Assembly: GCA_963730115.1 (NCBI GenBank)
Contig: CAVSQM010000001.1
Span: forward strand, 124,001 to 188,000
Source: DASQFQ01 sp963730115
Lineage (GTDB): Bacteria > Actinomycetota > Thermoleophilia > Solirubrobacterales > Solirubrobacteraceae
Direction of reading: 5' to 3'
Length of the DNA: 64,000 nucleotides
This document shows positions 11,789 to 18,783 of this stretch, in pieces. Each line of letters opens with the position of its first letter. Positions within the stretch are counted from its first letter, which is position 1. Both the position numbers and the translations under genes were made by a program. The notes under the pieces are model-generated. The model ran no database searches. It saw only the letters and a list, made by a program, of their open reading frames with translations, and had not been told where the DNA came from.

Positions 11789-11803
11789 ATAAGCTCAGCT
11801 TAT
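11789..11803. promoter_or_regulatory. LysR-type operator dyad overlapping the regulator's start codon
   Basis: ATAAGCTCAGCTTAT is a perfect 6-bp inverted repeat around TCA. It fits the T-N11-A rule of LysR boxes, contains a TAAGCT hexamer 6 nt before the ATG at 11802, and includes the A and T of that ATG. Binding would block the gene's own promoter. Confidence 0.55.
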
Positions 11804-12710
11804 GTACGACCTCCGCCGCCTGCGCTCGCTGTGCGCGATCGCCGACCACGGCTCGCTGACCGGCGCGGCCGCAGCGCTCGACTTCACCCAGCCCGCGGTC
11901 TCCCAGCACTTGGCCGCGCTCGAGGCCGAGGTCGGCGCTCCGCTCGTCACGCGCTCGCGCAGCGGGGCGGAGCTGACCGCGGCGGGCGCATTGCTCGTCG
12001 AGCACGCCCGCGCGGCGCTCGACCGGCTCGCGCTCGCCGAGCTCCAGGTCGGCGACCTGATCGAGCGAGAGCAGCTCCGGGTCCGCCTCGCCGGCAACTC
12101 GTCGGCGCTGAACCGGCTCGTCCCGCTCGCGGTCGCCGACCTCCGCCGGCAGCTTCCCGACGCCGACGTCACGATCCGCGAGGCTGGCCCTCCGGCGTCG
12201 CTCGCCGCCCTTCGCCGCGGCGACGTCGACATCGCGGTGGGGTTCCGCCGCGAGGTCAGCGCGCCGCCGCAGGACGTCGACGAGCGCGTGCTGGTCGACG
12301 AGCCCATGTACGCGCTCCTCCCGCGCCGGCACCCGCTCGCGGGCGAGGCCGAGCTCGACCTCGCCGGGCTGCGGGACGACCCCTGGGTCCAGGGTCCGTC
12401 GTCGAGCTCGCCCGGTCTGATCCGCGACCTCTGCCGCGAGGCGGGCTTCGAGCCGAAGATCGCGTTCGAGAGCGACGACCCGCTCGCCACCCGTGGCATG
12501 GTGTCTGCCGGGCTGGCGGTCAGCCTGGTGCCGTCGCTCACCAAGGACGACACCGCGCGCGACCGCAACGTCGCCGTGGTCCCGCTGCGCGACTCGCCGC
12601 GCCGCAGCGTCGTCGCGCTCACGGCGCGCGGCCGGCCCACGCAGGCGACGCTGGAGATGGTCGAGTCGCTCGCGCGCGCCGGCGCCCGGATCGGCCGGAG
12701 CACCGTCTAG
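11802..12710 (+). CDS. LysR-family transcriptional regulator
   Basis: A 302-residue activator/repressor. Residues 1-60 form the winged helix-turn-helix (LRSLCAIADHGSLTGAAAALDFTQPAVSQHLAALEAE). The remainder is the two-lobed effector domain (LRRGDVDIAVGF, MVSAGLAVSLVPSL). A perfect dyad sits on its start codon and suggests autoregulation. Likely targets are itself and the small divergent gene. The effector is unknown. Its TAG stop is part of the folD -10. Confidence 0.9.
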   Translation: MYDLRRLRSLCAIADHGSLTGAAAALDFTQPAVSQHLAALEAEVGAPLVTRSRSGAELTAAGALLVEHARAALDRLALAELQVGDLIEREQLRVRLAGNSSALNRLVPLAVADLRRQLPDADVTIREAGPPASLAALRRGDVDIAVGFRREVSAPPQDVDERVLVDEPMYALLPRRHPLAGEAELDLAGLRDDPWVQGPSSSSPGLIRDLCREAGFEPKIAFESDDPLATRGMVSAGLAVSLVPSLTKDDTARDRNVAVVPLRDSPRRSVVALTARGRPTQATLEMVESLARAGARIGRSTV

Positions 12711-12713
12711 CCT
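12708..12713 (+). promoter_or_regulatory. -10 element (TAGCCT) of folD
   Basis: TAGCCT contains the LysR stop codon and ends 8 nt before ATG 12722. Confidence 0.5.
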
Positions 12714-12721
12714 CCCCGGCC

Positions 12722-13579
12722 ATGGCGGCGGAGCGGATCGACGGCAAGGCGATCGCGCAGGACGTGCGCGCTCAGGTCAAGCGCGACGTCGCCGCGTGGG
12801 TCGAGCAGGGCCACGAGCCGCCCGGGCTCGCGACCGTCCTGGTCGGCGACGACCCCGCCTCGGCCCTCTACGTCGGCAGCAAGCAGAAGGCGTCGGCGGA
12901 GGTGGGCATCCAGGGCTTCGACCACCGGCTGCCGCACGACGCCACGCACGAGGAGGTCGACGCGATCCTCAAGGACCTCGCCGCCGACCCTCGCGTGTCG
13001 GGAATTCTGCTCCAGCTGCCGACGCCGCCGCAGGTCGACGGCTCCGGCCTCGCGGCGATGATCCCGCCGGGCAAGGACGTCGACGGCCTGACGCCGGTGT
13101 CCGCCGGGCTGCTCGCCCAGGGCCGGCCCGGGCTGCGGCCCTGCACGCCCTCGGGGATCATGGAGCTGCTGCGGCGCCACGACGTGGCGCTCGAGGGGGC
13201 GGAGGCGGTCGTGGTCGGTCGCTCCGACCTCGTCGGCCGGCCGATCTCCGCGCTGCTGCTCGCCGCCAACGCCACCGTCACCGTCTGCCACTCGCGCACG
13301 CGCGACCTCGCCGAGGTGTGCCGCCGCGCCGACGTGCTCGTCGCCGCCGTCGGGCGCCCGGGGCTGGTCCAGGGCGACTGGGTGAAGCCCGGCGCCACGG
13401 TGATCGACGTCGGCAGCCCGGTGGGCGACGTCGACTACGAGGCGGCCGCCGAGCGCGCGGGCCTGATCACGCCGGTCCCCGGCGGGGTCGGCCCGATGAC
13501 GATCGCGATGCTGCTGCGCAACACGCTGCTCGCGGCCCAGGCGGCCGCGCAGGAGCCGGTGGGGGCGGGGTGGAGCTGA
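12722..13579 (+). CDS. folD: Methylenetetrahydrofolate dehydrogenase/cyclohydrolase
   Basis: Bifunctional cytosolic enzyme interconverting methylene-, methenyl- and formyl-tetrahydrofolate with NADP. YVGSKQKASAEVG near residue 41 is the Y-x3-K catalytic segment. GILLQLPTPPQVD, the P-G-K-D-V-D-G loop, GRSDLVGRPISALLL (NADP-binding) and PVPGGVGPMTIAML are all family signatures. At 285 residues it is full length. The 3' end overlaps the following membrane-protein gene by 10 nt. Confidence 0.95.
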   Translation: MAAERIDGKAIAQDVRAQVKRDVAAWVEQGHEPPGLATVLVGDDPASALYVGSKQKASAEVGIQGFDHRLPHDATHEEVDAILKDLAADPRVSGILLQLPTPPQVDGSGLAAMIPPGKDVDGLTPVSAGLLAQGRPGLRPCTPSGIMELLRRHDVALEGAEAVVVGRSDLVGRPISALLLAANATVTVCHSRTRDLAEVCRRADVLVAAVGRPGLVQGDWVKPGATVIDVGSPVGDVDYEAAAERAGLITPVPGGVGPMTIAMLLRNTLLAAQAAAQEPVGAGWS

Positions 13580-14100
13580 CGCGGCTGCGCGCGGGTGAGC
13601 TGATCGCCGCCGCGGGCGGCGTTGCGCTGCTGGTCGTCATGTTCCTCGACTGGTACGCGGCGGGCGGCACCACCGAGGTCGCCGGCCGCGACATCGAGAT
13701 CTCCGTCGGCTTCAACGCCTGGCAGGCGTTCGGGATCACCGACATCCTGCTCGCGCTGACCGGGCTCGCGGGCATCGGCCTCGCGGTCGTGACCGCGAGC
13801 CACCGCAGCCCGGCGCTGCCGGTGGCGGCGAGCGTGATCACCACGGCGGTCGGCGCGTTCGCGACGCTGCTCGTCTTCTACCGCATCCTCAACCAGCCCG
13901 GCCCGAACGAGTTCATCGAGGTCCAGATCCCCGCCTTCCTCGGCTTCCTGTGCGTGCTGGCGATCACCGCCGGCGGCTGGCTCTCGATGCGCGACGAGCA
14001 GTGGCCCGACGCGCCGGTCGAGACCGACGTGCACCCCGCGCCGCCCGCGGAGGGCCCGCGCGATCCCGCTCCGCCGCCCGAGGCCGAGCCGCGCGCCTGA
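13570..14100 (+). CDS. Four-helix membrane protein of unknown function
   Basis: Starts at GTG 13570 inside the folD 3' end. The 176-residue product has hydrophobic segments at about residues 10-26, 48-70, 77-99 and 112-130, then a cytosolic Pro/Glu/Asp-rich tail (PAPPAEGPRDPAPPPEAEPR). The pattern LDWYAAGG...FNAWQAFGITDILL recurs in small actinobacterial membrane proteins of no assigned role. The overlap suggests coupling to folD, but no functional link is evident. Confidence 0.7.
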   Translation: MELTRLRAGELIAAAGGVALLVVMFLDWYAAGGTTEVAGRDIEISVGFNAWQAFGITDILLALTGLAGIGLAVVTASHRSPALPVAASVITTAVGAFATLLVFYRILNQPGPNEFIEVQIPAFLGFLCVLAITAGGWLSMRDEQWPDAPVETDVHPAPPAEGPRDPAPPPEAEPRA

Positions 14101-14102
14101 CC

Positions 14103-14108
14103 TAGACT
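14103..14108 (+). promoter_or_regulatory. -10 element (TAGACT) of gatCAB
   Basis: TAGACT ends 10 nt before the gatC ATG at 14119, just after the stop of the previous gene. Confidence 0.45.
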
Positions 14109-14118
14109 CCACGGCCGC

Positions 14119-14415
14119 ATGCTGAGCCGTGACCAGGTCCTCCACGTCGCCCGCCTCGCTCGCCTCGAGCTGAGCGAGGAGGAGCTCGAGACGATGGCCG
14201 GGGAGCTCTCCGGCGTCCTCGACCACATCGAGAAGATCGGCGAGCTCGGCGACCTCGAGGACGTGCCGCCGACCTCCCACGTCGTCGCGGTGGAGAACGC
14301 GTTGCGCGCCGACGAGCCGCGCCCCTCGCTGCCGCGCGAGGTCGCACTGGCGAGCGCGCCCGACCCGGCGCCCGACGGGTTCCGCGTCCCCAGCCCGGGC
14401 GCCGCGCCCGCATGA
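14119..14415 (+). CDS. gatC: Asp-tRNA(Asn)/Glu-tRNA(Gln) amidotransferase subunit C
   Basis: Small stabilising subunit of the transamidosome, 98 residues. VLHVARLARLELSEEELE at the N-terminus and GVLDHIEKIGELGDLEDVPPTSHV in the middle are the standard GatC segments, followed by the R-x-D-E-P motif that wraps around GatA. First gene of a tight gatC-gatA-gatB operon; its stop overlaps the gatA ATG by 4 nt. Confidence 0.93.
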   Translation: MLSRDQVLHVARLARLELSEEELETMAGELSGVLDHIEKIGELGDLEDVPPTSHVVAVENALRADEPRPSLPREVALASAPDPAPDGFRVPSPGAAPA

Positions 14416-15830
14416 GGGACCTGCTCGACCTGACCGCGTACCAGGCCGCCGAGGGCGTGCGCACCGGCGCCGTCGATCCCGGCGAGCTGTGGACCGCGTA
14501 CCGCGAGCGCGCGCTCGCCGACGACCTCAACGCGTTCTCGTGGGTCTCCGGCGAGGTGAGCCCGCCCGAGGTCGACCGCAACGCGCCGCTCGGCGGCGTC
14601 CCGCTCGCGGTCAAGGACCTGTTCTGCACCGAGGGCATCCCCAGCCAGGCCGGCTCGAAGATCCTCGAGGGCTACCGCCCGCCGTACACGGCCACCGCGG
14701 TCGAGCGGCTCGTCAACGCCGGCGCGCCGCTGCTGGCCAAGACGCATCAGGACGAGTTCGCGATGGGCTCGTCGACCGAGAACTGCGCCTACGGGCCGGT
14801 GCTCAACCCGTGGGACCGCTCGCGGGTCCCGGGCGGCAGCTCCGGCGGCTCGGCGGCCGCGGTGGCGGCCGGCGCGGCGCCGTGGGCGATCGGCACCGAC
14901 ACCGGCGGCTCGATCCGCCAGCCCGCCGCGCTGTGCGGGATCGTCGGGCTCAAGCCGACCTACGGCGCCGTCAGCCGCTACGGGATGATCGCCTTCGCGT
15001 CCTCGCTCGACCAGGCCGGCCCGTTCACGCGCGACGTGACCGACGCCGCGCTGCTGTTCGGCGCCATGGTCGGCGACGACCCATGCGACTCGACCTCGCT
15101 CGCCTTCCCCGAGCCGGTCGGGCTGCCGAGCGCCGCCGAGCTGCGCGGGCTCCGGCTCGGCGTCCCGGCCGAGCTGTCCGGCGAGGGCATCGACGAGGGC
15201 GTGCTCGCCACGTTCCAGGAGACGCTCGCGATCGCCAGGGACCTCGGCGCCGAGATCGTCGACATCACGCTCCCGCACGCCCCGCACGCGCTGGCCGCCT
15301 ACTACCTGATCGCGCCCGCCGAGGCGTCGGCCAACCTCGCCCGCTACGACGGCGTCCGCTACGGCTTCCGCGAGCCCTCCGAAGACCTGCTGACGATGTA
15401 CACCCGCACGCGCGCCGAGGGCTTCGGGCCCGAGGTCAAGCGCCGCATCATGCTCGGCACCTACGCGCTGTCCTCCGGCTACTACGACGCCTATTACGGG
15501 CGCGCCCAGAAGGTGCGGACCAAGATCGCCGAGGACTTCGACGCCGCCTGGGGCGCCTGCGACTTCATGGTCTCGCCGACCAGCCCGGGCGCCGCGTTCG
15601 AGCTCGGCGCCAAGACCGACGACCCGTGGGCGATGTACCTCAACGACTACTGCACGGTGCCGATCTCGCTCGCCGGCCTGCCCGCCATCTCGATTCCCAA
15701 CGGGCTCACCGACGGGCTGCCCACGGGCTTCCAGATCGCCGGCCCGGCGTTCAGCGAGAACCGCATCCTCGACGCGGCCCACGCACTCGAGAAGGCGATC
15801 GGCTTCGACGGCTCGAAGGCGCGCACATGA
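14412..15830 (+). CDS. gatA: Asp/Glu-tRNA amidotransferase subunit A
   Basis: Amidase subunit that releases ammonia from glutamine and passes it to GatB. The catalytic Lys lies in GVPLAVKDLF, the cis-Ser in GGSSGGSAAAVAAG, and the nucleophilic Ser in GTDTGGSIRQPA. KPTYGAVSRYGMIAFASSLDQ and SAGYYDAYY-like LSSGYYDAYYGRAQKVR are specific to GatA over other amidases. It is full length at 472 residues. ATGA overlaps link it to both neighbours. Confidence 0.96.
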   Translation: MRDLLDLTAYQAAEGVRTGAVDPGELWTAYRERALADDLNAFSWVSGEVSPPEVDRNAPLGGVPLAVKDLFCTEGIPSQAGSKILEGYRPPYTATAVERLVNAGAPLLAKTHQDEFAMGSSTENCAYGPVLNPWDRSRVPGGSSGGSAAAVAAGAAPWAIGTDTGGSIRQPAALCGIVGLKPTYGAVSRYGMIAFASSLDQAGPFTRDVTDAALLFGAMVGDDPCDSTSLAFPEPVGLPSAAELRGLRLGVPAELSGEGIDEGVLATFQETLAIARDLGAEIVDITLPHAPHALAAYYLIAPAEASANLARYDGVRYGFREPSEDLLTMYTRTRAEGFGPEVKRRIMLGTYALSSGYYDAYYGRAQKVRTKIAEDFDAAWGACDFMVSPTSPGAAFELGAKTDDPWAMYLNDYCTVPISLAGLPAISIPNGLTDGLPTGFQIAGPAFSENRILDAAHALEKAIGFDGSKART

Positions 15831-17260
15831 GCGACTACGAGCCCGTCATCGGCCTCGAGATCCACGTCCAGCTCGACACCGCGACGAAGATGTTCTGCTC
15901 GTGCGCGCTGTCGTTCGGCGAGGAGCCCAACACGCGCACCTGCCCGGTCTGCCTCGGGCTGCCGGGCGCGCTGCCGGTGCTCAACGCGCAGGCCGTGCAC
16001 TACGGGCTGGTCATGGGCCTCGCATTCGACTGCGAGATCGCCCCGCGGTCGATCTTTCATCGGAAGAACTACTTCTATCCCGACAATCCGAAGGCGTACC
16101 AAATCTCCCAGTACGACATCCCGCTCTGCCTGGGCGGCCACGTGGGCGACGTGCGGCTGCACCGCATCCACCTGGAGGAGGACGCCGCGAAGCTCACCCA
16201 CCTCGGCGAGTCGGGCCGCATCCACGGCTCCTCGGCGAGCGTCGTCGACTTCAACCGCTGCGGCACCCCGCTCGCGGAGATCGTCACCGAGCCCGACCTC
16301 CGCTCCGCCGAGCAGGCGCGCGAGTGGCTGACACTGCTGCGCGTGACGCTGCGCCAGCTCGGCGTCTCCGACGTGAACATGGAGGAGGGCTCGCTGCGCT
16401 GCGACGCCAACGTCTCCATCCGCCCGAAGGGCTCGGAGGAGCTGGGGACCAAGACCGAGCTCAAGAACATGAACTCGTTCCGGTTTCTGATGCAGGGCAT
16501 CAACGCGGAGATCGAGCGCCAGACCGGGCTGCTCGAGGCGGGCGAGAAGGTGAGCCAAGAGACGCTGCACTTCGACCCGCGCAGCGGCAGCCTCAGCCCG
16601 CTGCGCTCCAAGGAGGAGGCGCACGACTACCGCTACTTCCCGGAGCCCGACCTCGTGCCGCTGGTGCCGACCGAGGAGATGCTCGACGCCGCGCGCGCCG
16701 CGCTCCCCGAGCTGCCGGCCGAGCGCGCCGCCCGCTACGAGCGCGACTGGGGGCTGGCGGAGGACACCGCGCGGCTGTTCGCGACCCGGCCCGAGCTGGG
16801 CGACTACTTCGAGACCGCCGCCACCGCCGCGGGCGAGGGCGTCGAGGGCCCGGTGATCGCCTCCTGGGTCAAAGACGAGCTGGTGGGGCGGCTCGAGGCC
16901 GAGGCCGACCCGGCGGCCTCCAACGTCTCGCCGCAGGCGGTGGCCAAGCTCGCCGGGCTGGTGCACGCCGGCACCGTCACCCGCGGCGCCGCGCGCCAGG
17001 TGCTCGACCGGCTGGTCGAGGCGGGCGGCGACCCCGAGGCCGTCATCGAGGCGGAGGGACTCGGCGCGATGGGCGACGACGGCGAGCTCGCCGCGATCGT
17101 GGCCCGCGTGATCGAGGAGAACCCGGACGTCGCCGAGCGCGTGCGCGGCGGCAACCCGAAGGCGATCGGCGCGCTGGTCGGGCCCGTGATGCGGGAGACC
17201 AAGGGCCGCGCCGACGGCGGCGAGGTCAATCGACTGCTGCGCGAGCAGCTCGGCGTCTGA
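15827..17260 (+). CDS. gatB: Asp/Glu-tRNA amidotransferase subunit B
   Basis: Activates the misacylated tRNA with ATP and adds the amide. It begins YEPVIGLEIHVQLDT and carries the zinc-site cysteines (FCSCALSF...TCPVCLG). FHRKNYFYPDNPKAYQISQYD is diagnostic. The C-terminal helical and YqeY-like tail (GNPKAIGALVGPVM) that binds tRNA is present, giving 477 residues. With GatC and GatA this makes a complete complex, implying that Asn-tRNA, Gln-tRNA or both are made by transamidation here. Confidence 0.96.
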   Translation: MSDYEPVIGLEIHVQLDTATKMFCSCALSFGEEPNTRTCPVCLGLPGALPVLNAQAVHYGLVMGLAFDCEIAPRSIFHRKNYFYPDNPKAYQISQYDIPLCLGGHVGDVRLHRIHLEEDAAKLTHLGESGRIHGSSASVVDFNRCGTPLAEIVTEPDLRSAEQAREWLTLLRVTLRQLGVSDVNMEEGSLRCDANVSIRPKGSEELGTKTELKNMNSFRFLMQGINAEIERQTGLLEAGEKVSQETLHFDPRSGSLSPLRSKEEAHDYRYFPEPDLVPLVPTEEMLDAARAALPELPAERAARYERDWGLAEDTARLFATRPELGDYFETAATAAGEGVEGPVIASWVKDELVGRLEAEADPAASNVSPQAVAKLAGLVHAGTVTRGAARQVLDRLVEAGGDPEAVIEAEGLGAMGDDGELAAIVARVIEENPDVAERVRGGNPKAIGALVGPVMRETKGRADGGEVNRLLREQLGV

Positions 17261-17314
17261 CTGGCCCCGGCGCGTACCATGGTCTGACCCGACAGACCCG
17301 AAGGACGGAGCGCC

Positions 17315-17539
17315 ATGGCACGACTCATTCGCATGGATTCCACCGGGCATTCGACGCTCGCCGAGTGGTCCGCGACCGACGCTGAGGCGGTCGAGCGGGC
17401 GGCCGCGGAGCTCCGGCGGGAGCTCGATGCCGGCTACTACGCGATGGTCACCGAGGGTGAGGGGCAGGCGCGGCAGGTCTCGGAGCTGCCGGCCGACGCC
17501 GAGCTCGTGATCCTCCGTCGCCCGATCGCGGGCGGGTGA
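17315..17539 (+). CDS. Small conserved actinobacterial protein, 74 residues
   Basis: MARLIRMDSTGHSTLAEW opens the protein, which ends AELVILRRPIAGG. I recall similar short proteins in other high-GC actinobacteria but know no function. A good ribosome-binding site (AAGGACGGAG) lies 4-10 nt upstream, so unlike many neighbours this mRNA has a leader; TACCAT at about 17275 could be the -10. The GTGA overlap with the next gene suggests the two are co-translated. Confidence 0.65.
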   Translation: MARLIRMDSTGHSTLAEWSATDAEAVERAAAELRRELDAGYYAMVTEGEGQARQVSELPADAELVILRRPIAGG

Positions 17540-18231
17540 GCGAAGCCGCCCTCTCCGGAGGGCCGCCGGCCGCCGCTGCGGCCGCTCGACCGCCGCTGCC
17601 CGAGACCGCCGCTGTCCACTGGCGGCCTCGCGTCTCAGCGGCGCGGCTGCGCTCGCGCGGGCGCACGTGGACGCTGACCACGACCGCGCATACGGTCCCG
17701 TTCATCGGCACCGCGGGGCTGCTCGCGGCGCTCGAGCCGCTGTCGTTCCCGGTCGGCCTCGCGCTGCTGGCGCACGCCTGGGCGATCCCGGAGCTGTACG
17801 CCCGTCGCGGGGCCAACGTCGTGCGGCCGAAGCCGCGGGCGGGGGAGGCGCCCGAGCGCGTGGCGCTGGGGCTGCTCGGCGACCTCGTCGGCCACGATGC
17901 GCGGGCGCTGCACGCCGAGACCGGCCTGGTGACCGAGCGCGGCGCGCACGGGGTGTGGCTCGTCGGCGAGGCGGGCGCGGTGCTCGTCGCGCCCGGCGGC
18001 CGCCGGCTGTTCTGCTGGTGCGTGCAGGTGCCCGAGCCGGACCTGCCGTCGGCCGACCGCATCGCCCACCTGCTGCTGGCGCTGCGCACCGACGAGGAGG
18101 GCTTCGCGACCGTCGCGAACCTCGCCTTCAGCGGCGCGCCCTGGCGGCTGCGCCGCCGGCTGCCGCCGCGTGCGCGGCCGGGCCTGGACGCCGCGGTCCG
18201 GTTATCCAGGGTGTCGAGTCCACACTCGTGA
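17536..18231 (+). CDS. Conserved hypothetical protein with one or two membrane segments
   Basis: A 231-residue product starting at GTG 17536, overlapping the previous stop. An N-terminal Ala/Pro-rich stretch precedes a hydrophobic segment (TVPFIGTAGLLAALEPLSFPVGLALLAHAWAI without charges). A soluble domain follows, with GLLGDLVGHDARALHAETGLVTERG and the well-ordered GEAGAVLVAPGGRRLFCWCVQV. No catalytic motif is recognised. It seems to form a unit with the 74-residue gene. Confidence 0.65.
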   Translation: MSEAALSGGPPAAAAAARPPLPETAAVHWRPRVSAARLRSRGRTWTLTTTAHTVPFIGTAGLLAALEPLSFPVGLALLAHAWAIPELYARRGANVVRPKPRAGEAPERVALGLLGDLVGHDARALHAETGLVTERGAHGVWLVGEAGAVLVAPGGRRLFCWCVQVPEPDLPSADRIAHLLLALRTDEEGFATVANLAFSGAPWRLRRRLPPRARPGLDAAVRLSRVSSPHS

Positions 18232-18234
18232 AAA

Positions 18235-18286
18235 TAGGGTCAACGGTCCATGGCGACGGCGCCTGATTGGACCGATGATGTTGACC
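18235..18286 (+). promoter_or_regulatory. -10 (TAGGGT) followed by a long inverted repeat before a small ORF
   Basis: TAGGGT at 18235-18240 follows an A-rich run unusual for this window. GGTCAAC plus GGTCC (18238-18249) can pair with GGACC and GTTGACC (18269-18286), leaving a 6-nt bulge that holds two ATG codons. The repeat ends right before ATG 18287. Another ATG (18250) lies 9 nt after the hexamer and opens a 31-codon frame. Confidence 0.35.
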
Positions 18287-18457
18287 ATGACGACCTCGAC
18301 TGCCCGCCGCCTCGTGCTCGTGCCCGCGGCATCCTCCCCCCGTGACCGGCCGGTCAGCCCCGGCGTCCGCCGCTTCCGCCTCGCCCAGCTCCGCCTCGAA
18401 GGCCGCGAGGTCCCGCGCTCCGAGCGCTTCGCGCACCTGAAGCGCTCGCACGACTGA
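18287..18457 (+). CDS. Small basic protein, 56 residues, uncertain
   Basis: MTTSTARRLVLVPAAS... ending VPRSERFAHLKRSHD. The C-terminal half (RRFRLAQLRLEGREVPRSER) looks like a real amphipathic, basic segment. ATG 18275 and 18278 are alternative starts in the same frame. A leaderless 31-codon frame from 18250 competes for the same region. I do not recognise a family, and only one of the two frames is likely to be used. Confidence 0.35.
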   Translation: MTTSTARRLVLVPAASSPRDRPVSPGVRRFRLAQLRLEGREVPRSERFAHLKRSHD

Positions 18458-18475
18458 CCGCCTCGGGCCCGGAGG

Positions 18476-18481
18476 TACGAT
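18476..18481 (+). promoter_or_regulatory. -10 element (TACGAT) of the zinc-ribbon membrane protein
   Basis: TACGAT ends 7 nt before GTG 18489. Confidence 0.45.
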
Positions 18482-18488
18482 CGGGAGA

Positions 18489-18773
18489 GTGATCTACCTC
18501 CTGATCTGCGTGTGGTTCGGCATCGCCGGCGCCGTCGTGGCGCGGATCAAGGGCACGTCGATGGTCCTGTGGTTCCTGATCTCGGCGATCCTGCCGGTGG
18601 TCGGGCTGCTCGCGCTCGTGCTCTACCGCTCGGACAAGGACGAGCTGCGCCGCCAGTGCCCGGGCTGCGGCAAGGTGGTCAAGGCCCACGACGCGCTGTG
18701 CATGCGCTGCGGGACCGAGCTCGAGTGGCCGGAGGTCGTCCTCCCGCCTGAAGCGGCCGCGCCTCGAAGCTAG
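18489..18773 (+). CDS. Small membrane protein with C-terminal zinc ribbon
   Basis: A 94-residue protein with two hydrophobic helices (residues 2-20 and 26-46). They flank an A-R-I-K-G-T turn, as in short phospholipase_D-nuclease-N/YqaE-like proteins. A ribbon with CPGCGK and CMRCG (C-x2-C...C-x2-C) then follows. The cysteines probably hold zinc on the cytosolic side. Function unknown. Its TAG stop is part of the ilvB -10, so ilvB expression may be coupled to transcription through this gene. Confidence 0.7.
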   Translation: MIYLLICVWFGIAGAVVARIKGTSMVLWFLISAILPVVGLLALVLYRSDKDELRRQCPGCGKVVKAHDALCMRCGTELEWPEVVLPPEAAAPRS

Positions 18774-18776
18774 ACT
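18771..18776 (+). promoter_or_regulatory. -10 element (TAGACT) of ilvBN
   Basis: TAGACT contains the stop codon of the preceding gene and ends 7 nt before ATG 18784. No room exists for a leader-peptide attenuator, common before ilv genes elsewhere. Confidence 0.55.
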
Positions 18777-18783
18777 CGCGCTC

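Noticed and set aside
14489..17260. A 923-codon plus-strand frame across gatA
   Set aside because: The first half is Arg/Pro-rich nonsense in the wrong frame of gatA; only the gatB portion from 15827 is real.
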